DNA of 64,000 nucleotides. Origin: Lonicera japonica (lineage: Eukaryota > Streptophyta > Magnoliopsida > Dipsacales > Caprifoliaceae). Both the position numbers and the translations under genes were made by a program. Numbering within the stretch: the first letter of the stretch is position 1; each line of letters starts with the position of its first letter. The stretch spans positions 48,483,715-48,547,714 of the forward strand of contig CM038467.1 in assembly GCA_021464415.1 (NCBI GenBank), in the 5' to 3' direction. The notes under the pieces are model-generated. The model was not told the DNA's origin and did not search any database. It saw only the letters and a program-made list of their open reading frames with translations. Below are positions 45,880 through 57,887 of the stretch, one piece after another.

Positions 45880-47875
45880 AGCTATAAAAGTCTAAAATTA
45901 AATTTGAATGGACAAAAACTGATATTGATCCCTTCTTTTATGTTAGTGTTGTTTGTAATTTCCAAATGTTACATGCCTTCCATGTTTGAAGTTATCATAT
46001 TGATTACCATTTCTCATCATTGCATCTATCTATCTCCTATTTGAAATTAATAGGAAATACAGTTGCAAGCTTTTTTCTTTTCAGGCCATTCAGAATATTG
46101 CACATCTTAAACTGGCGTGCCTAGTTATCTATGTTCTATTAACTTTCAAGATTTAGTTTCCATCTATGTTTTTCATTTACAAATGTTGGTCTGATATTAT
46201 TCTTTCCCTCGACAATGTACGTAAGTCCACTTGTATCTTGGCTATTGCAACTTACTATTTGTGGGTAAGTTTTCCTTCATCTTTTTTCCTCTTATAATTT
46301 GATGCATTGAAACTATAAAGTAGATTAAAAATTACAAGTTCTATTGGTTAAGTAGCTATCATTAAACTTTGTCGAATGCACGAAAAGACAACGTGAATCG
46401 GACTATTTAGATTGAACAAGCTCAATTGGACTCTGTAATGGAGACAAATATGCTACTTAATTCCAATTAATTGAAATTGTAGTGGTTCAATCTATATGAC
46501 ATTATGAAGCTAGGATGGATTTCAACCGCCATTGAAGTTGTGTCATCTTTGCTAATTATTCTCTTCAAATTGATGAGCGTGCAGGGTAATCTAGTATGTT
46601 AAAAAGTATGTCTAAGTACATATATATATACTAGATTAGGTTGCATAGGCAATGCGTGTGCGACTTTCATATGTATAGTTTGAAAAAACTTATTATAACA
46701 CAAATAATATATTACTCTGTGCTTAAGTATGAACTTGTATTGCTTAAGGTCAATGGTTTGATACCCACTGCATGTAAATATTTTATAAATTGCAGGGGTA
46801 AAAGTGAAAAAGCAAAAGTTTGACACAATGGTTGAAATTGAGCAATGTTCAACACAATTGAATGCTACTTTCAAAGTCAGAACAATCTCATGCCTATTCG
46901 GTGTAGTTATTTGGAAATTAAAAGGTTACAAAAGGTTTCAAAGACAAATTGGGTGAAGGAGGTTATGGTTCCGTGTAGAAAGGAAAGCTATGAAGCGCTG
47001 GCCTTGTGGCGGTCATGTTACTGGGCAAGTCCAAAGCTAAGGGGCAAGACTTCATCAATGAAGTATCTACAATAAGCATAAGTCATCACATCAATGTGGT
47101 GCGTTTAGTTGGATTTTGTGTCGAGAGTACCAAACGGCTCTCGTATATAACTTCATGCCCAATGGTTCTCTTGCGAAGTATCTCTTTTCCAGTGAGAGAA
47201 ACATCAAAATCCCTGTGTTAAACTGGGATAGGAAGTATCAAATTATGCTCACAGTTGCACGAGGGATTGAGTATATCTGCACCAAGGCTATGACATTCAT
47301 ATTCTTCACTTTGATATCAAGCCGCATAATGTTCTTCTAGACGATAACTTTGTCCCTATGGTTTCTGACTTTGGGCTTGCAAAGTTGTGTCCGGTTTATG
47401 ACAATATCGTGAATTGCAGCCAGGTGAACGATCGGATACGTTGCTTCGGAACTTATCAACAAAAGCGTTGGAGGCATATCATAGAAGGCTAATGTGTATA
47501 GCTTTGGAATGTTGTTGATGTAAATGGTGGGATTGAAAAGGGGCGTATTAGTTAAGGAAGATAGTTCAAGTCAATACTTCCATCTTGGGTTTATGATAGA
47601 TTCAGGAAAGGAAAGAACGTTGAAATGGGAGATGGCAGCGACGATGAAGATGAGAAGAAAACCGCGAAAAAGATTACGTTAGTTGCATTATGGTGCATAC
47701 AAATGAATATGTTGGACCGTCCTTCGATGAACAAAGTAGTCGAAATGCTAGAAAGTGAAGTTGAACACTTGAAAATTCCACCTGAGCCTTATTAGGAGGT
47801 GGAGGCAATGACATGGAGCGAAATTACGACGGATTCGGTATCTTTGTTGGGTGATTCCTCGTATAATTGAGTAGC
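45880..47875 (+). pseudogene. LRK10L-type kinase pseudogene, inverted paralogue of the intact gene
   Basis: From 45885 to 46600 the plus strand matches the first intron of the intact kinase gene (minus strand of 20690-19200), with shared runs such as TAACTTTCAAGATTTAGTTTCC and GATATTATTCTTTCCCTC. From about 46845 the kinase exon follows in broken frames: [19 protein letters not shown], a shift, [13 protein letters not shown], another shift, YNFMPNGSLAKYLFSSERN, then pieces to about 47870 (GDGSDDEDEKKTAKK-like acidic tail). Stops and shifts are numerous, including TAG where the glycine-loop exon reads VYKG. The ectodomain and start codon are absent, so it is dead. Confidence 0.8.
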
Positions 47876-48711
47876 CTTAAATATGACAATATAATCATAA
47901 TTAAGTCACTCCCTAGAATTAGATTATTCCCATTGAGTATTGTGTTTCCATGTTCCATAGAATTTTTTTAAAAATTCTCATAGAACCCTTAGCAAATTTT
48001 TTATGATACTTTTTAAAATTTAAAAACAATGTTAGAATGCCAAAAGAATTTTTAAGATTGAAAGAATAAATTCATAAAATAATTATTTGTATGCGTACAT
48101 ATATATATATATATATATATAAATGTGTGTGTGTGTGAGAGAAAGGGGTGAGAGGCATATATGCATATGTAGGAAAAAAGAGGTGTATATATGTGTATTT
48201 ATCACAAAAGGAGTCCAAGTTGTATCCGCTAGTGTGTGAGAGGTGAGGGGCTGTGTTTATGTGTTAGAGAGAGAGAGAGAAACAATTACCTTTTTTAATT
48301 TGTGTATAAGCAGCTACTTATGAAGTTCCGTCGTACTTTTGATTTCCACTCATATTCATTAGACTTTATGAAAACTTTCATTTTCAAAAAATTATAATTG
48401 TAACAAATTCAATCCTCACTATTAAAAACGTTAAACACACCTCTGACCACCAGGCCACTTATTATTTTTGATGATCAATTTTTTAAAATTAGATCTATAT
48501 GCGTCAGCACGCGCATGGTATATATGTGTGTGCTTAAAGTTGTAACTCCATACAGTTTTGGTTTTGCAATTCTCTTTTTCTTTTGTGGAATTATGAAATT
48601 GGAATTAATAGAATTAGAATTCCATCAGAATTCCACTCATTTGTTTCAATCCCAACAACAATTTTAGAATTCGAGAGTCCAAATCCAATTCCACTTCCAA
48701 ATCTTGGAATT
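47876..48711. other. Spacer with microsatellites, no gene
   Basis: Holds a (TA)n run at about 48100-48122, GT/GA-rich runs at 48126-48285 and A/T-rich DNA. GAATTCCA-type words at 48590-48700 suggest the left part of an old MITE into which the next element inserted. Confidence 0.5.
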
Positions 48712-49365
48712 AGGGGTGATGTCAAAAATCTAAAAACTGAATTGATCCATTGTGTTCCAAAAAATTTTAAACCCAAAAAAAACCCGAAATAGAAATCAAA
48801 TACCAAAATCGATTGATTTGGGTCGGTTCGAGTTACCCAAATTGGACCGAGAAAACTGAAACTTTAAAAAATGTTAAAATGCTAACTTAATATGTTCTGC
48901 TAATTATCGTATAGCTTATTTATTGTTGCTGATTTTGGATTTTTTGCGCTTTTGATTTATTTCATGACCTTGAGGTAAATTTTGAAGTTTTTCTTCCATC
49001 GAGTAGTGTTAAATTACATGCTAAGCTTCTTATATTAAGGGATATGAATGAATATTTAAGCTTTTTGAAGGAAAAAAGTCTTACCCTTCAAAGTGCAAAA
49101 CTATTTTATGGGGAATGAAGCCAAATTATTGTACTAAAACTACCATTAGAGAAGAGCATGCTTAGATTTCTTCGTTCAAACCGAAAGAGTTCCAGTTTTT
49201 AGTGCAGTTTTTAACTAAAGTTTCAGCAATTTAAAAAAAATGAATGAAGGAGGGTTTGGGTTCCATAAGTATGGAAAACGAACCGAACCGTAACCAAACT
49301 ATAAAGTTTGGGGAGGATTTGGGGTACCCCAATCTCTAACCCGGCCAAAACCAAAAACACCCCTA
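48712..49365. mobile_element. Non-autonomous DNA element with 9-bp target duplication
   Basis: CTTGGAATT is present at 48703-48711 and 49366-49374. The element starts AGGGGTGATGTC and ends (inverted) TAGGGGTGTTTTTGG, so the inverted repeats are short. A 9-bp duplication is usual for Mutator-like elements. The inside has AACCGAACC/GGTTTGG words and no coding frame. It interrupts a repeat that continues as AAGATCCCAACCACACCC on the right. Confidence 0.6.
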
Positions 49366-49639
49366 CTTGGAATTAAGATCCCAACCACACCCTAAACATA
49401 GTTTTTCAGTTTAAAACCACGAAGTTTGTGATTATCATAGAATTATATTTACTACAGAGCGATAATCATTTCCCAAAGCACCCCAATCTACATAATTTGG
49501 TGAATCTGAATTTGCATATGTCATCACAATGCAAGGAAAAATAATATACAAATCATACATGCCCTTGAACATAAGCCGATTCCCATTAAGCAGCAGAACC
49601 TAAAGGAAGGAAAAGCAAAGTTGATGGTCAGTGCATAGA

Positions 49640-50835
49640 GTAACGACGGTGCTAAACTGGCAAAATTATCTGGTCTAGTGCTTTGATAGACGTACTCGAT
49701 TTCTTTAAGAGTTGTACATTTCATTAACAAGGTACAAGTGTACAATTACTAAGAGTGAGTGTTTAATTGTAAAAACACTTGGTCGGGTAATTTGATTAGC
49801 GTGCCATTGCTAATGTCAAGAAGTCGAGTAACAATAATGCTAAACTAATCAAATTATCTGACCAAATGCTTTGACAGATGTACCCAACTTCTTTAAGGGT
49901 TGTCCATTTCATTAACAAGATACAAGCGTACAACTTTAAAATTGAGTGTTCAACTGTCAAAATACTTGTTCTAGTAATTTGATCAGCATACCGTTGTTAG
50001 GGTGTGTTTGATTGGCAACATTTTCTATGAAAAATGAGTATTTTCCACTTGATTTGACAACTTAAAGTGTTTGATTGACTTTTTTTTCTAGGCAATTCAA
50101 TTCCCAGTTTTGCCTCACACATGTGCATTTTCAAGGCAATTGAGGAAAATGTTTTCTTTGGGGGGGGGAGGTGGTTTTTGTTTTCCATGCTTGGGCACGG
50201 TTCATGAGACAAGATTTTTACCATTTTTTACATTAAAAATGCCATAACTTAAAATATAAAATTCAAAATAATATAAAAATTTAATATTTAAAATCTACTA
50301 ATCAAGATCAATTAAACAAGATCCATCATGACTATATACTTATGTAAAAAAAAATACCATTAATTTTTTCTACATTAAAAATGCCATAATATAATCAATA
50401 TTTTCCGGGTAGAAAATTAAGGCAATCAAACACATTGCACTACATTTTCCATGCAACTCAATTCTAGGCAATTCAATTGCCTGTAACTTATTTTCTTTTC
50501 CATGCAAATTCCATGCTTGCAATCAAACGCACCCTTAATGTAAAATGACCAAGTGCTTTGACAAATGTACCAACTTCTGTAGGAGTTGTGCATTTCATTT
50601 AACGAGGTACTAGTGTACAACTATTAAAACTGAGTGCACAACTGTCAAAGCACTTGGTCCGGTAATTTGATCACGTACCAACTTCTTTAAGAGTTGTACA
50701 TTTCATTAATGGGGTATAGACTTACAACTATTAAAATTGAGAGTACAACCGTCAAAACATTTAGTTTGGAAATTTGATCAGATTACCATTGTTAATGTTG
50801 ACAAGGAACCTACATTTATATATTACCAAATGGAA
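49640..50835. repeat. Tandem repeat of ~200-bp units beside the amidase gene
   Basis: The words CTTTAAGAGTTGTACATTTCATTAA, AAGTGTACAA, GAGTGTTCAACTGTCAAA and TAATTTGATCA recur in about five diverged units (49640, 49845, 50545, 50665 and later). A Tourist-like MITE (50000-50534) splits the array. The array runs to within a few bases of the amidase stop codon on the other strand. Confidence 0.6.
50000..50534. mobile_element. Tourist-like MITE (PIF/Harbinger), 535 bp
   Basis: The left end GGGTGTGTTTGATTGGCAA is mirrored on the right, whose inverse reads GGGTGCGTTTGATTGCAAG. TTA is duplicated at 49997-49999 and 50535-50537. The interior has several further inverted words (GGCAATTCAATT, CATGCAA). 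It is non-coding. Its first 11 bases equal those of the transposase-bearing element at 59260. Confidence 0.75.
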
Positions 50836-50836
50836 T

Positions 50837-53800
50837 TCAGTAGCTTAGATTTTCAGCAATTTCAACGTGCTCTTTTAAGGTTCCGTAAATGGTTTCAACA
50901 ACATTCAGTAGGAACCCATCTGAACCGTGCTTTGCCAACAAAGAAACTGATACGGGTAGATTATCGTACATCCCTAGCGGTATGCTCACCTGTAGATTTG
51001 TTGAATCAATCTCTTAAGAAACAATATTATAGAAATACTATGGTAATTATGGAATTTTATGGGTTCGTTTGACTCAGTTACATGGAAAATAATTTAATTC
51101 CTTGGAGTTGTTTCACATTGTTTCACACAGAAACTTCCCATGGAAAACAAAAAGGTTAGAGCTGTTTGATAACAAGATGGAAAATAATTAGATTTAATTA
51201 AAAGTTGGAAACAAAGATAGTGTTTGGTGAGATTTTCGTCGGGTTTTCCTCTTTTTTCATGAGATTATATTTGTACAGGTCGCTTAAAGAATTTGATTCC
51301 ATGGAAAAACTGAAAAGAACATCTCATCGAATCACTATTCTCTTTTCCAACTTTTCATAAATTTAGTAATGTTTTAAATCATTTTCTTAACTGTTTTATT
51401 TTTTGGGGAGTCAATTTGATTTCAAGGCTGAAAAATGAAAGGAAAAACAATTAATTTGTATGAGAAGATAGAAAAAGCGATGAATAATTTGGTGATGCGT
51501 TCTCCATATTTTCCTTATTTTTCAAGGAAAGATTTCCCTACCTACTGTCCAAAGAATTGGATTCCATGGAAAACAGAAAAAATAATAGAAAATCTTACCA
51601 AATCACTCCTCATTCTCGAACTTCTCAAAAAATTAGTTGTTTTTCCAATCATTTTCCAACTTTACAATATAAGGCACTCTTAGGGAGAAAGTGTTATTGA
51701 ATTCCATGAAAAAGGAACAATTAGGCTACACTATATTGTCCTATGTACATTGATTTCCTAGAAAATTAATGCAATCAAACAGAAGTAAAGAATGGAAAAT
51801 ATGGAATCTTGGGAATTTTCCATGAATAGATGTGAAACCCAACAAAAATTGGGGGTGGGGGGGAGAGAAATAACCTGGCAAAATCCAGATACCCCGGCAA
51901 TGGACAACAAGCTAAAAGCCCTGGCACGGAATGTTTCCAGTGTAGACGGCTCTGTTTTCAGTTTTGGTGGAGGCCCAGGAACCGAGGGTATCACAAGGAT
52001 GCCATAATCCTAAAAATTTAATTTCATAGGGTACTTAAAAAGGGATAGAGTTGAAACAATTGTTATAGAATTAACATACAAAAAACGAGAAGAAAAGAAT
52101 AACGGTAGATATAGTCTCAGAGATTTATTCTTACTGTGCTTGGCCCTTCATCAGCTCACAGGTGCCTTTTTTGTTGTACCGGTACAGAAGGTGTTTGAAG
52201 GGTGGATTCCCACTAGTCTCTAGCATACTGGTATAGGCAAGTAAATTCCTATACCGGTACGCCGGTTGGTTTCTTGTTTGGGAGGTCACGTATTGCAGCA
52301 TACCAGTATAGACCTAAAACTGGTTATACCAGTATGCGCTAGTGCAGGCCCAGGCCCATTATGTTAATTTTTTGCTACTTAGTATAAATGGGATATATTT
52401 ATTCTATTTATCGTAACTTCTTATAATTTTCACATGAATTCTATATGATATTAATATGTTTAGAGATTATCAATCAATATCTACTAACTGAGACATCTAT
52501 AGAATAGATTAGGCTAGAGCAATGAAGCACGGATGCGTGCGGAATTCGAGTGCGACACAATTCGGGTGCGGCAATTCAAGAATTTTCAAAAAGAAAACAG
52601 GGTGCGGGTGCGGCGGGTAATAAAATAATAATATAAATTTACATTAGTTAATTAGATTGAATGTTTATGAATTACCTATAATCAACAAACGAATCGGAAA
52701 TTAAAGTTAAACAATTAATTCCGATTCTCCTTGGGTGCGAATCGGGGACGAATCGGGGCCGCACCCGATTCGCACTCAGCTGGATTCACTGACCCTTGAA
52801 GAATCCGTGCTTCATAGGGCTAGAGTGAACATGGAAAATTTGTGGTTTACACCAAAACCGTTAGTCAACCCACTATTTATGAAAATCTACCAAATAAGTA
52901 GTGCCTGGAGAGAATACCCCAAGGAGAGCAGTAAGAGCAGAACGTAATTCATTCTTTACAGAGTGGCATGCATCAATGTTTTCATCGGTTGACCGAAGAG
53001 CTTCCCATACCCGTTCTGATATTCCCGGACCCAAATCAGGTTTCACAGTACTGACCCATTCACCGTGGTTATTCTTGAATTCATACCTATGCTTCAAAAG
53101 GTAAGTAATTAGGAACCATAACATGAACAAAAGAAGGAAGAAATATGCGCTCTTGTACATGACAAAACTCCGACCAATATCACAATTGTCATGCAAATCA
53201 GAGAACGTATACACATAGAAATCCCAAGATAGTCTTGTGCTGTTGTTGATCCACACCTTTGAAGCGACCGCATGGCACTTGAAAGAGCAGTCAAAGATTC
53301 AATACTGTATTCTTGGCTTTCTACCCCTTTAACCATGAAACGCTTCAAACTCGGAACGTTGCTCTCCACATAATCCCCAATGCTTGCATAATTTACAATA
53401 TGACCTGCATCACTAGATCCATGAGGTAAATCTCACTCCTAAGAACAAACTGTTGTCAATACTGCACATGCATTTGATACAACTACAAGTCCGTTTCACA
53501 TAGCAAATTCAAAAACGATATGTACAATATATACAAGAAATCGTGACACAATCGGTGTGTTTGCACTACTATACCTGCTAATTCTTTATACTATATTAAT
53601 ATTAATTATTCATACATTTTTTGTAACATGTAACACAGTTTTGTTGAATAGTTAAAAAATACATTTATTATGGTTCAAATCCTGTGTCATGTAGTTTTCC
53701 TCGGTGATGCCCAAGTTTAGTATATTAGATATATATAAATTATTTTTTTTGATAACCATGGGTATCGGGGCCCCACCCCCACTAATCCCATAAGGCCCTG

Positions 53801-55227
53801 GTTGCTCGACCGGGAGACACCCCCAGTGGCCCAAGCAAGGTTTCACGCAGCGAGGAATCGAACCCGAGACCGTGCGCCTACCCACACAGTCCCAAGTTTA
53901 GTATATTAGATATTCACTATTTTTGATGAATTTGTTCATAAAAGTGGATTGGTACCTTCACATGTGATGAAAATCGATATGGATGGTCATTAGTTTTTCC
54001 AAGTGATGTAAACTCGAATTGCATATACTAACCAAACTCGACAAAGAGGGCCAGTAGTAAAATCAACCTATTCACCTCCAAATATCTTGTCAATTGATTT
54101 AATAAGAACTTTGGTCACTCGATCACTTGGAATGCTAAGAAGCTTGAAACAATCTTCCGCAATAATAATGTTAGTCGGGGTCACGGGGTCCACATGAGGC
54201 AATTGCAACAGTACTTGTCCAATTCGATTCAAGATTAAAGGATCCCTAGCAAACCATCCTGAAAAATATTTTGGTGTCAAAAATAATGCCGTTACAAATT
54301 AAGAAATCAATAAAGGTAATAATATCCAAATATAGATGGTTCAATAAGCTTCTAAAGCACCACACTTTTCGAAAAATATTAGCATCTTTCTCTTCCTGCA
54401 GTTTATACCCTCTGTCTCTAATTAACAGTTGGATATGGTAAGAAATATTAACATTGATGTAAGCAATGGCCAAAACTAAACAATGTTTAAAAACTTATGA
54501 GACTCTGTACATTAATTTTCGAAGTGGGACTCTTAAATGGAGACGACCCAAAAATAAAAGTGCAACTCCTGATTTTAGACTCAGGCTAGTGACAGTAATA
54601 ATTATTTATTTTTTCTTAACAGAGAAAGTAATATTTTTTTCGAACATGTATCTTGCTAGAAAATAGTTTCTTATGAGAATTATATTGCAGTTTCCACATG
54701 GAACAAGATAACTACATTTTTGTGGGTTCAAAATATGTCAAAGTTTTCTAACCTCATACTTAGTGTGGAAAAATACTACTGGGGTTATATATTCCATTTA
54801 TGCTTTTTCAACTTGTTTAACCACGGAAATAATTCAAAAAGAAATGCAGTTGACTACGGTTTCATTATAAATACGGAGGTTCCTCACCCACAGTATCAAA
54901 ACTCTGTGCCATAGGTATAACTCCAGTAGTCGGAACAAGTCCATGAGAAGGACGAAACCCCAAAATCCCACAATATGATGCCGGAACTCTTACACTTCCT
55001 CCAGTATCCGTACCTGAAACAAATAGAATTTTTGCTTAAATAAATAAATTATTAAGCCAGCAAAAAACCAATAAAGAGTCCTCCATAAAAAAGAAAGCTC
55101 ACCCAAGGAAAAATCTACAAGTGTTGCACCAACTGAAACGGCAGATCCACTAGAAGATCCTCCAGGTACCCGATCTGGCGCACGTGGATTGGTGGGTGTT
55201 CCATAATGTACATTTTCTCCATTTATA
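50837..55227 (-). CDS. AMI1: AMI1-type amidase, C-terminal seven exons (5' end outside window)
   Basis: Exons on the minus strand: 55227-55103, 55013-54888, 54258-54076, 53404-53257, 53086-52918, 52009-51875, 50989-50837 (stop at 50837). All have GT-AG borders and the phases fit, giving about 346 residues without a stop. Motifs in order: [20 protein letters not shown] and [20 protein letters not shown] (the two catalytic serines of the amidase-signature Ser-cisSer-Lys triad), [68 protein letters not shown], and a last exon [20 protein letters not shown] ending ENLSY. This matches plant AMI1, which hydrolyses indole-3-acetamide to auxin; Toc64-like relatives share the fold. AMI1 is about 425 residues, so some 80-90 N-terminal residues with the catalytic lysine are missing here. 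Their exons must lie beyond the insertions to the right. Confidence 0.88.
51058..51785. repeat. MITE-like sequence in the last amidase intron
   Basis: The left end (GGGTTCGTTTGACTCAGTTACATGGAAAAT) and the inverse of the right end (CTGTTTGATTGCATTAATTTTC) resemble the Tourist-like MITE ends at 50000. TCCATGGAAAA words recur several times inside. No clean target duplication, so the borders are approximate. Confidence 0.4.
52520..52817. mobile_element. hAT-like MITE in amidase intron, 298 bp
   Basis: Ends CAATGAAGCACGGATGCG and, inverted, CTATGAAGCACGGATTC. The 8-bp duplication GGCTAGAG stands at 52512-52519 and 52818-52825. Many GTGCGG/CGAATCGGG words lie near both ends. It contains no gene. 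It lies in the intron between exons 53086-52918 and 52009-51875. Confidence 0.75.
53733..53890 (-). mobile_element. SINE with 23-bp target-site duplication
   Basis: On the minus strand it starts GACTGTGTGGGTAGGCGCAC, has a B-box GGTTCGATTCC, and ends GGTTATCAAAAAAAATAATT. The body is GC-rich against an AT-rich background. A 23-bp direct repeat (CCCAAGTTTAG...TTAGATAT) stands at 53710-53732 and 53891-53913, the mark of LINE-driven retrotransposition. It lies in the amidase intron between exons 54258-54076 and 53404-53257. Confidence 0.8.
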
Positions 55228-55495
55228 CTGCCATAGATAGTTGCTTTAGGTAAGTAAAGTTTAAGGGTATGGTTATAACATGAAATCTTTGTAAAAGAAT
55301 TGAGGGCCTAAATGCGTTTAAAAAGCAAATGTGAAACCACAAAAAAATTGAAATATTGCTTTTTCATAGCATCTGAATTCACAAAATCAGCTTCTGAAAT
55401 GGACTAAGAGGGGACAGAAGGGCCATAATATAAGCAAAGTTAATATTATTTGCAATATGTTTCCTAGTCATTGAACTGCTCGACTTAGTACACGC

Positions 55496-55702
55496 TGTTA
55501 GATTTAAGACATGTATGAACAATGTAGAGAAAAGAGAATGAAGAGAGAGAAGGAGAAGTGATGGAGGAAAATAGGTCTATCCTAGTTCATCATCGCTTTC
55601 TATTTACACTGCCATAAGTATCGATAATTAAAATATGGCCCAACATTACATAATAATACCAAATTAACCATATAACATAAATAACCCTCAAAACATTCAT
55701 AA
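55496..55702 (-). repeat. 3' LTR of the second copia element
   Basis: The plus-strand left end is TGTTAGATTTAAG. The right border is either at GGCCCAACA (55645) or near 55702, before the purine-rich GGGCGAGC on the minus strand. No partner LTR is present for a check. Confidence 0.5.
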
Positions 55703-56300
55703 TGCTCGCCCGCAAGCTGGTACGAAGATATCCAACATGCCCAGCTTGGTTAACATCGTTTGCAGACAAATCTTGTTCACATCTTTTGTCAACACGTTGA
55801 CCATCTGATCACGTGTGCTAACATAGGGAGTACAAATCAACCCAAGATTAAGTTTCTCGTTCATAAAGTGCCTATCAATTTCAACATGATTTGTCCTATC
55901 ATGCAGAACAGAGTTGTGAGCGATAGTAATAGTTGCTTTGTCATCATAGTTTAAACCCTGAGGCATGGTCATATACACCTCTTCTTGCAAGTCACCATGG
56001 AGGAAGTCATTCTATACATCCACTTGCAGTAAAGGCCAAGATAGATTTACTGCCAACAAAAGGACCCATATGGAGTTCATCTCGGCAACTGGAGCAAATG
56101 TCTCCTGGTAGTCAATCCAGTGAGTTTAAGTGCGGCCCTTTGCTACCAACCGAGCTTTGTGCCTCTCAATTGTCCCATCATCTTGATACTTTATTGTATA
56201 CACCCATTTGCAACCACAGGTTTCAACTAAACAATATCCCAAGTACCAATCTTGTCAAGGGCTTTCATTTGCTCAATCATTGCTTCTTTCCATAGAGTTT
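55703..56300 (-). pseudogene. RT/RNase H remnant of the second copia element
   Basis: Minus-strand pieces include RLVAKGRT, YQETFAPVAEM-like and FLHGDLQEEVYMTMPQG (start of copia RT), then RNase H: HDRTNHVEIDRHFMNEKL, GLICTPYVSTRDQMVNVLTK and LTKLGMLDIF. Several in-frame stops occur. The missing middle is the RT active-site region. Confidence 0.75.
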
Positions 56301-57539
56301 GTTCAAAGGCATCGGAGACATTATAAGGAATAGACACAAAAGGAACAGAGGAAGTGAAAGCAAGATAGAATGCGGATAACTTATGATATGATACAAAATG
56401 AGATATAGGATATTTTGTACGAGTGCGAATCCCTTTACGAATGGCAATAGGTACATCAAGATTGAGAGACAGATTATCCGAAGTAAGGGAGGCTTCTTGG
56501 TCCTGTGGTTGACCATGATTGTTTTGCCCTTTCTAGTGGATAAATTGGTTGTGGTTTGCTGCAAATCATTAGTGTTAGTAGAAACAATTATACGACAACT
56601 CTCCCCCTTAGGAGGTACACTAATGATAAGAACATGCAACTCTACAGTAATGATAGTAACAAGCAATGGAACTTCCAGTGAATCATGACTAGCACACTCC
56701 CCTTCTAGAAAATGAATGGCAATGGAGAAATATGGGACAGACTCAAAAGAAGTTGACATCCACAGAGAAAACGACGGCGAGAAATAGGGTTGTAACAACA
56801 ATAGCCCCTCTAAGTAGCAGAATACACGAGGAATATACGGGTGATTGACTTAGGATTCATTTTGGCTTCTATGGTGAATATGAATGTAGCAAACACAACC
56901 AAGTGCTTTTGGAGGGATATGAAAGGGCAGGGCGGGGCCAACGAAGAACGATTTGAGGTGAAGAACCTTAGATGGCATGCAATTGACAAGAACGACTCAC
57001 TTCCGTAATGTGATGGTGATTTCTTTCAAGTATCCCATTTTGTTATCGGGTGTCAACACAAGGTTTGATGTAGAAACCCATGATAAACGAAGAATATGGC
57101 AAGGCCACTAGGCATTAACTCATCCAAACCTACCCCATTATCAAACCAAAGAATTTTCAGGGGAGGCCAAATTGAGTACACACGATTTTATGAAACACCT
57201 AAAAAATTGGGTGAACTCATCTTTATTCTTTATTAGATATAGCTAAGTATAAAGACTAAAGTCATCAACAAACACAAGAAGTATTGAAACCAAGTAAGGA
57301 AGTAGTCTTTTTCAGAACCTCACACATCAGAATGAGCAAGTTGCAAATGAGATCTAATATCATTAATACTAGTAAGATAAGAAACACGACAATGTTTTGC
57401 AAGAACACAAGGTTCACAATTTCACACAAAAGAAGGAACAGTAGCAAACTAGGGAAGCACGCGCTTCAAAACAGATACAGGAATGTGCCGCACGCGCTTC
57501 AAAACAGATACAAGAATGTGCCCTAGTCTATTATTCCCT

Positions 57540-57665
57540 TTACTGCAGTAATAACGAAAATCCCCCCACCCCGAATGAGACTCGAACTCGGGACCTCTCC
57601 TGAATTTGGATGGGTACTTGCCAACTAGGCTAGTTGCTACATTAGACATAGTAGCAACAAAAGAA
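57540..57665 (-). repeat. SINE or tRNA-like insertion in the copia element
   Basis: Minus strand: A-box-like TAGCCTAGTTGGCAAGTACCC, then B-box GAGTTCGAGTCTC, followed by GGGGTGGGGGGATTTTC. This is the head of a tRNA-derived SINE. Exact borders were not found. Confidence 0.45.
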
Positions 57666-57887
57666 GTTGTGAACCAAGCATCCAGCAAATACAATCCATT
57701 GTCTTCACGCCCACTTCCAATCGTCTACCTCATCTCCAAGTCCTGAAAGACACAGTGAGAAGGAAAAAGGTTACACTACAATTCAATTCATGTGATCAAT
57801 GGCTCTTGAATCAATGATCCAAGATCTTCCATTAGAATATGTGGAAGCATGATACGCCGATGGAGAGGTACCTGACTGAGTCAAGTA

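Noticed and set aside
50737..51072. 111-residue plus-strand frame
   Set aside because: It is the complement of the last amidase exon (50989-50837), which has a clear family match, acceptor and stop on the minus strand.
57449..57694. 81-residue minus frame near the copia gag
   Set aside because: Its centre is a tRNA-like SINE head and its end is a short direct repeat (ACGCGCTTCAAAACAGATAC twice), so no protein is likely.
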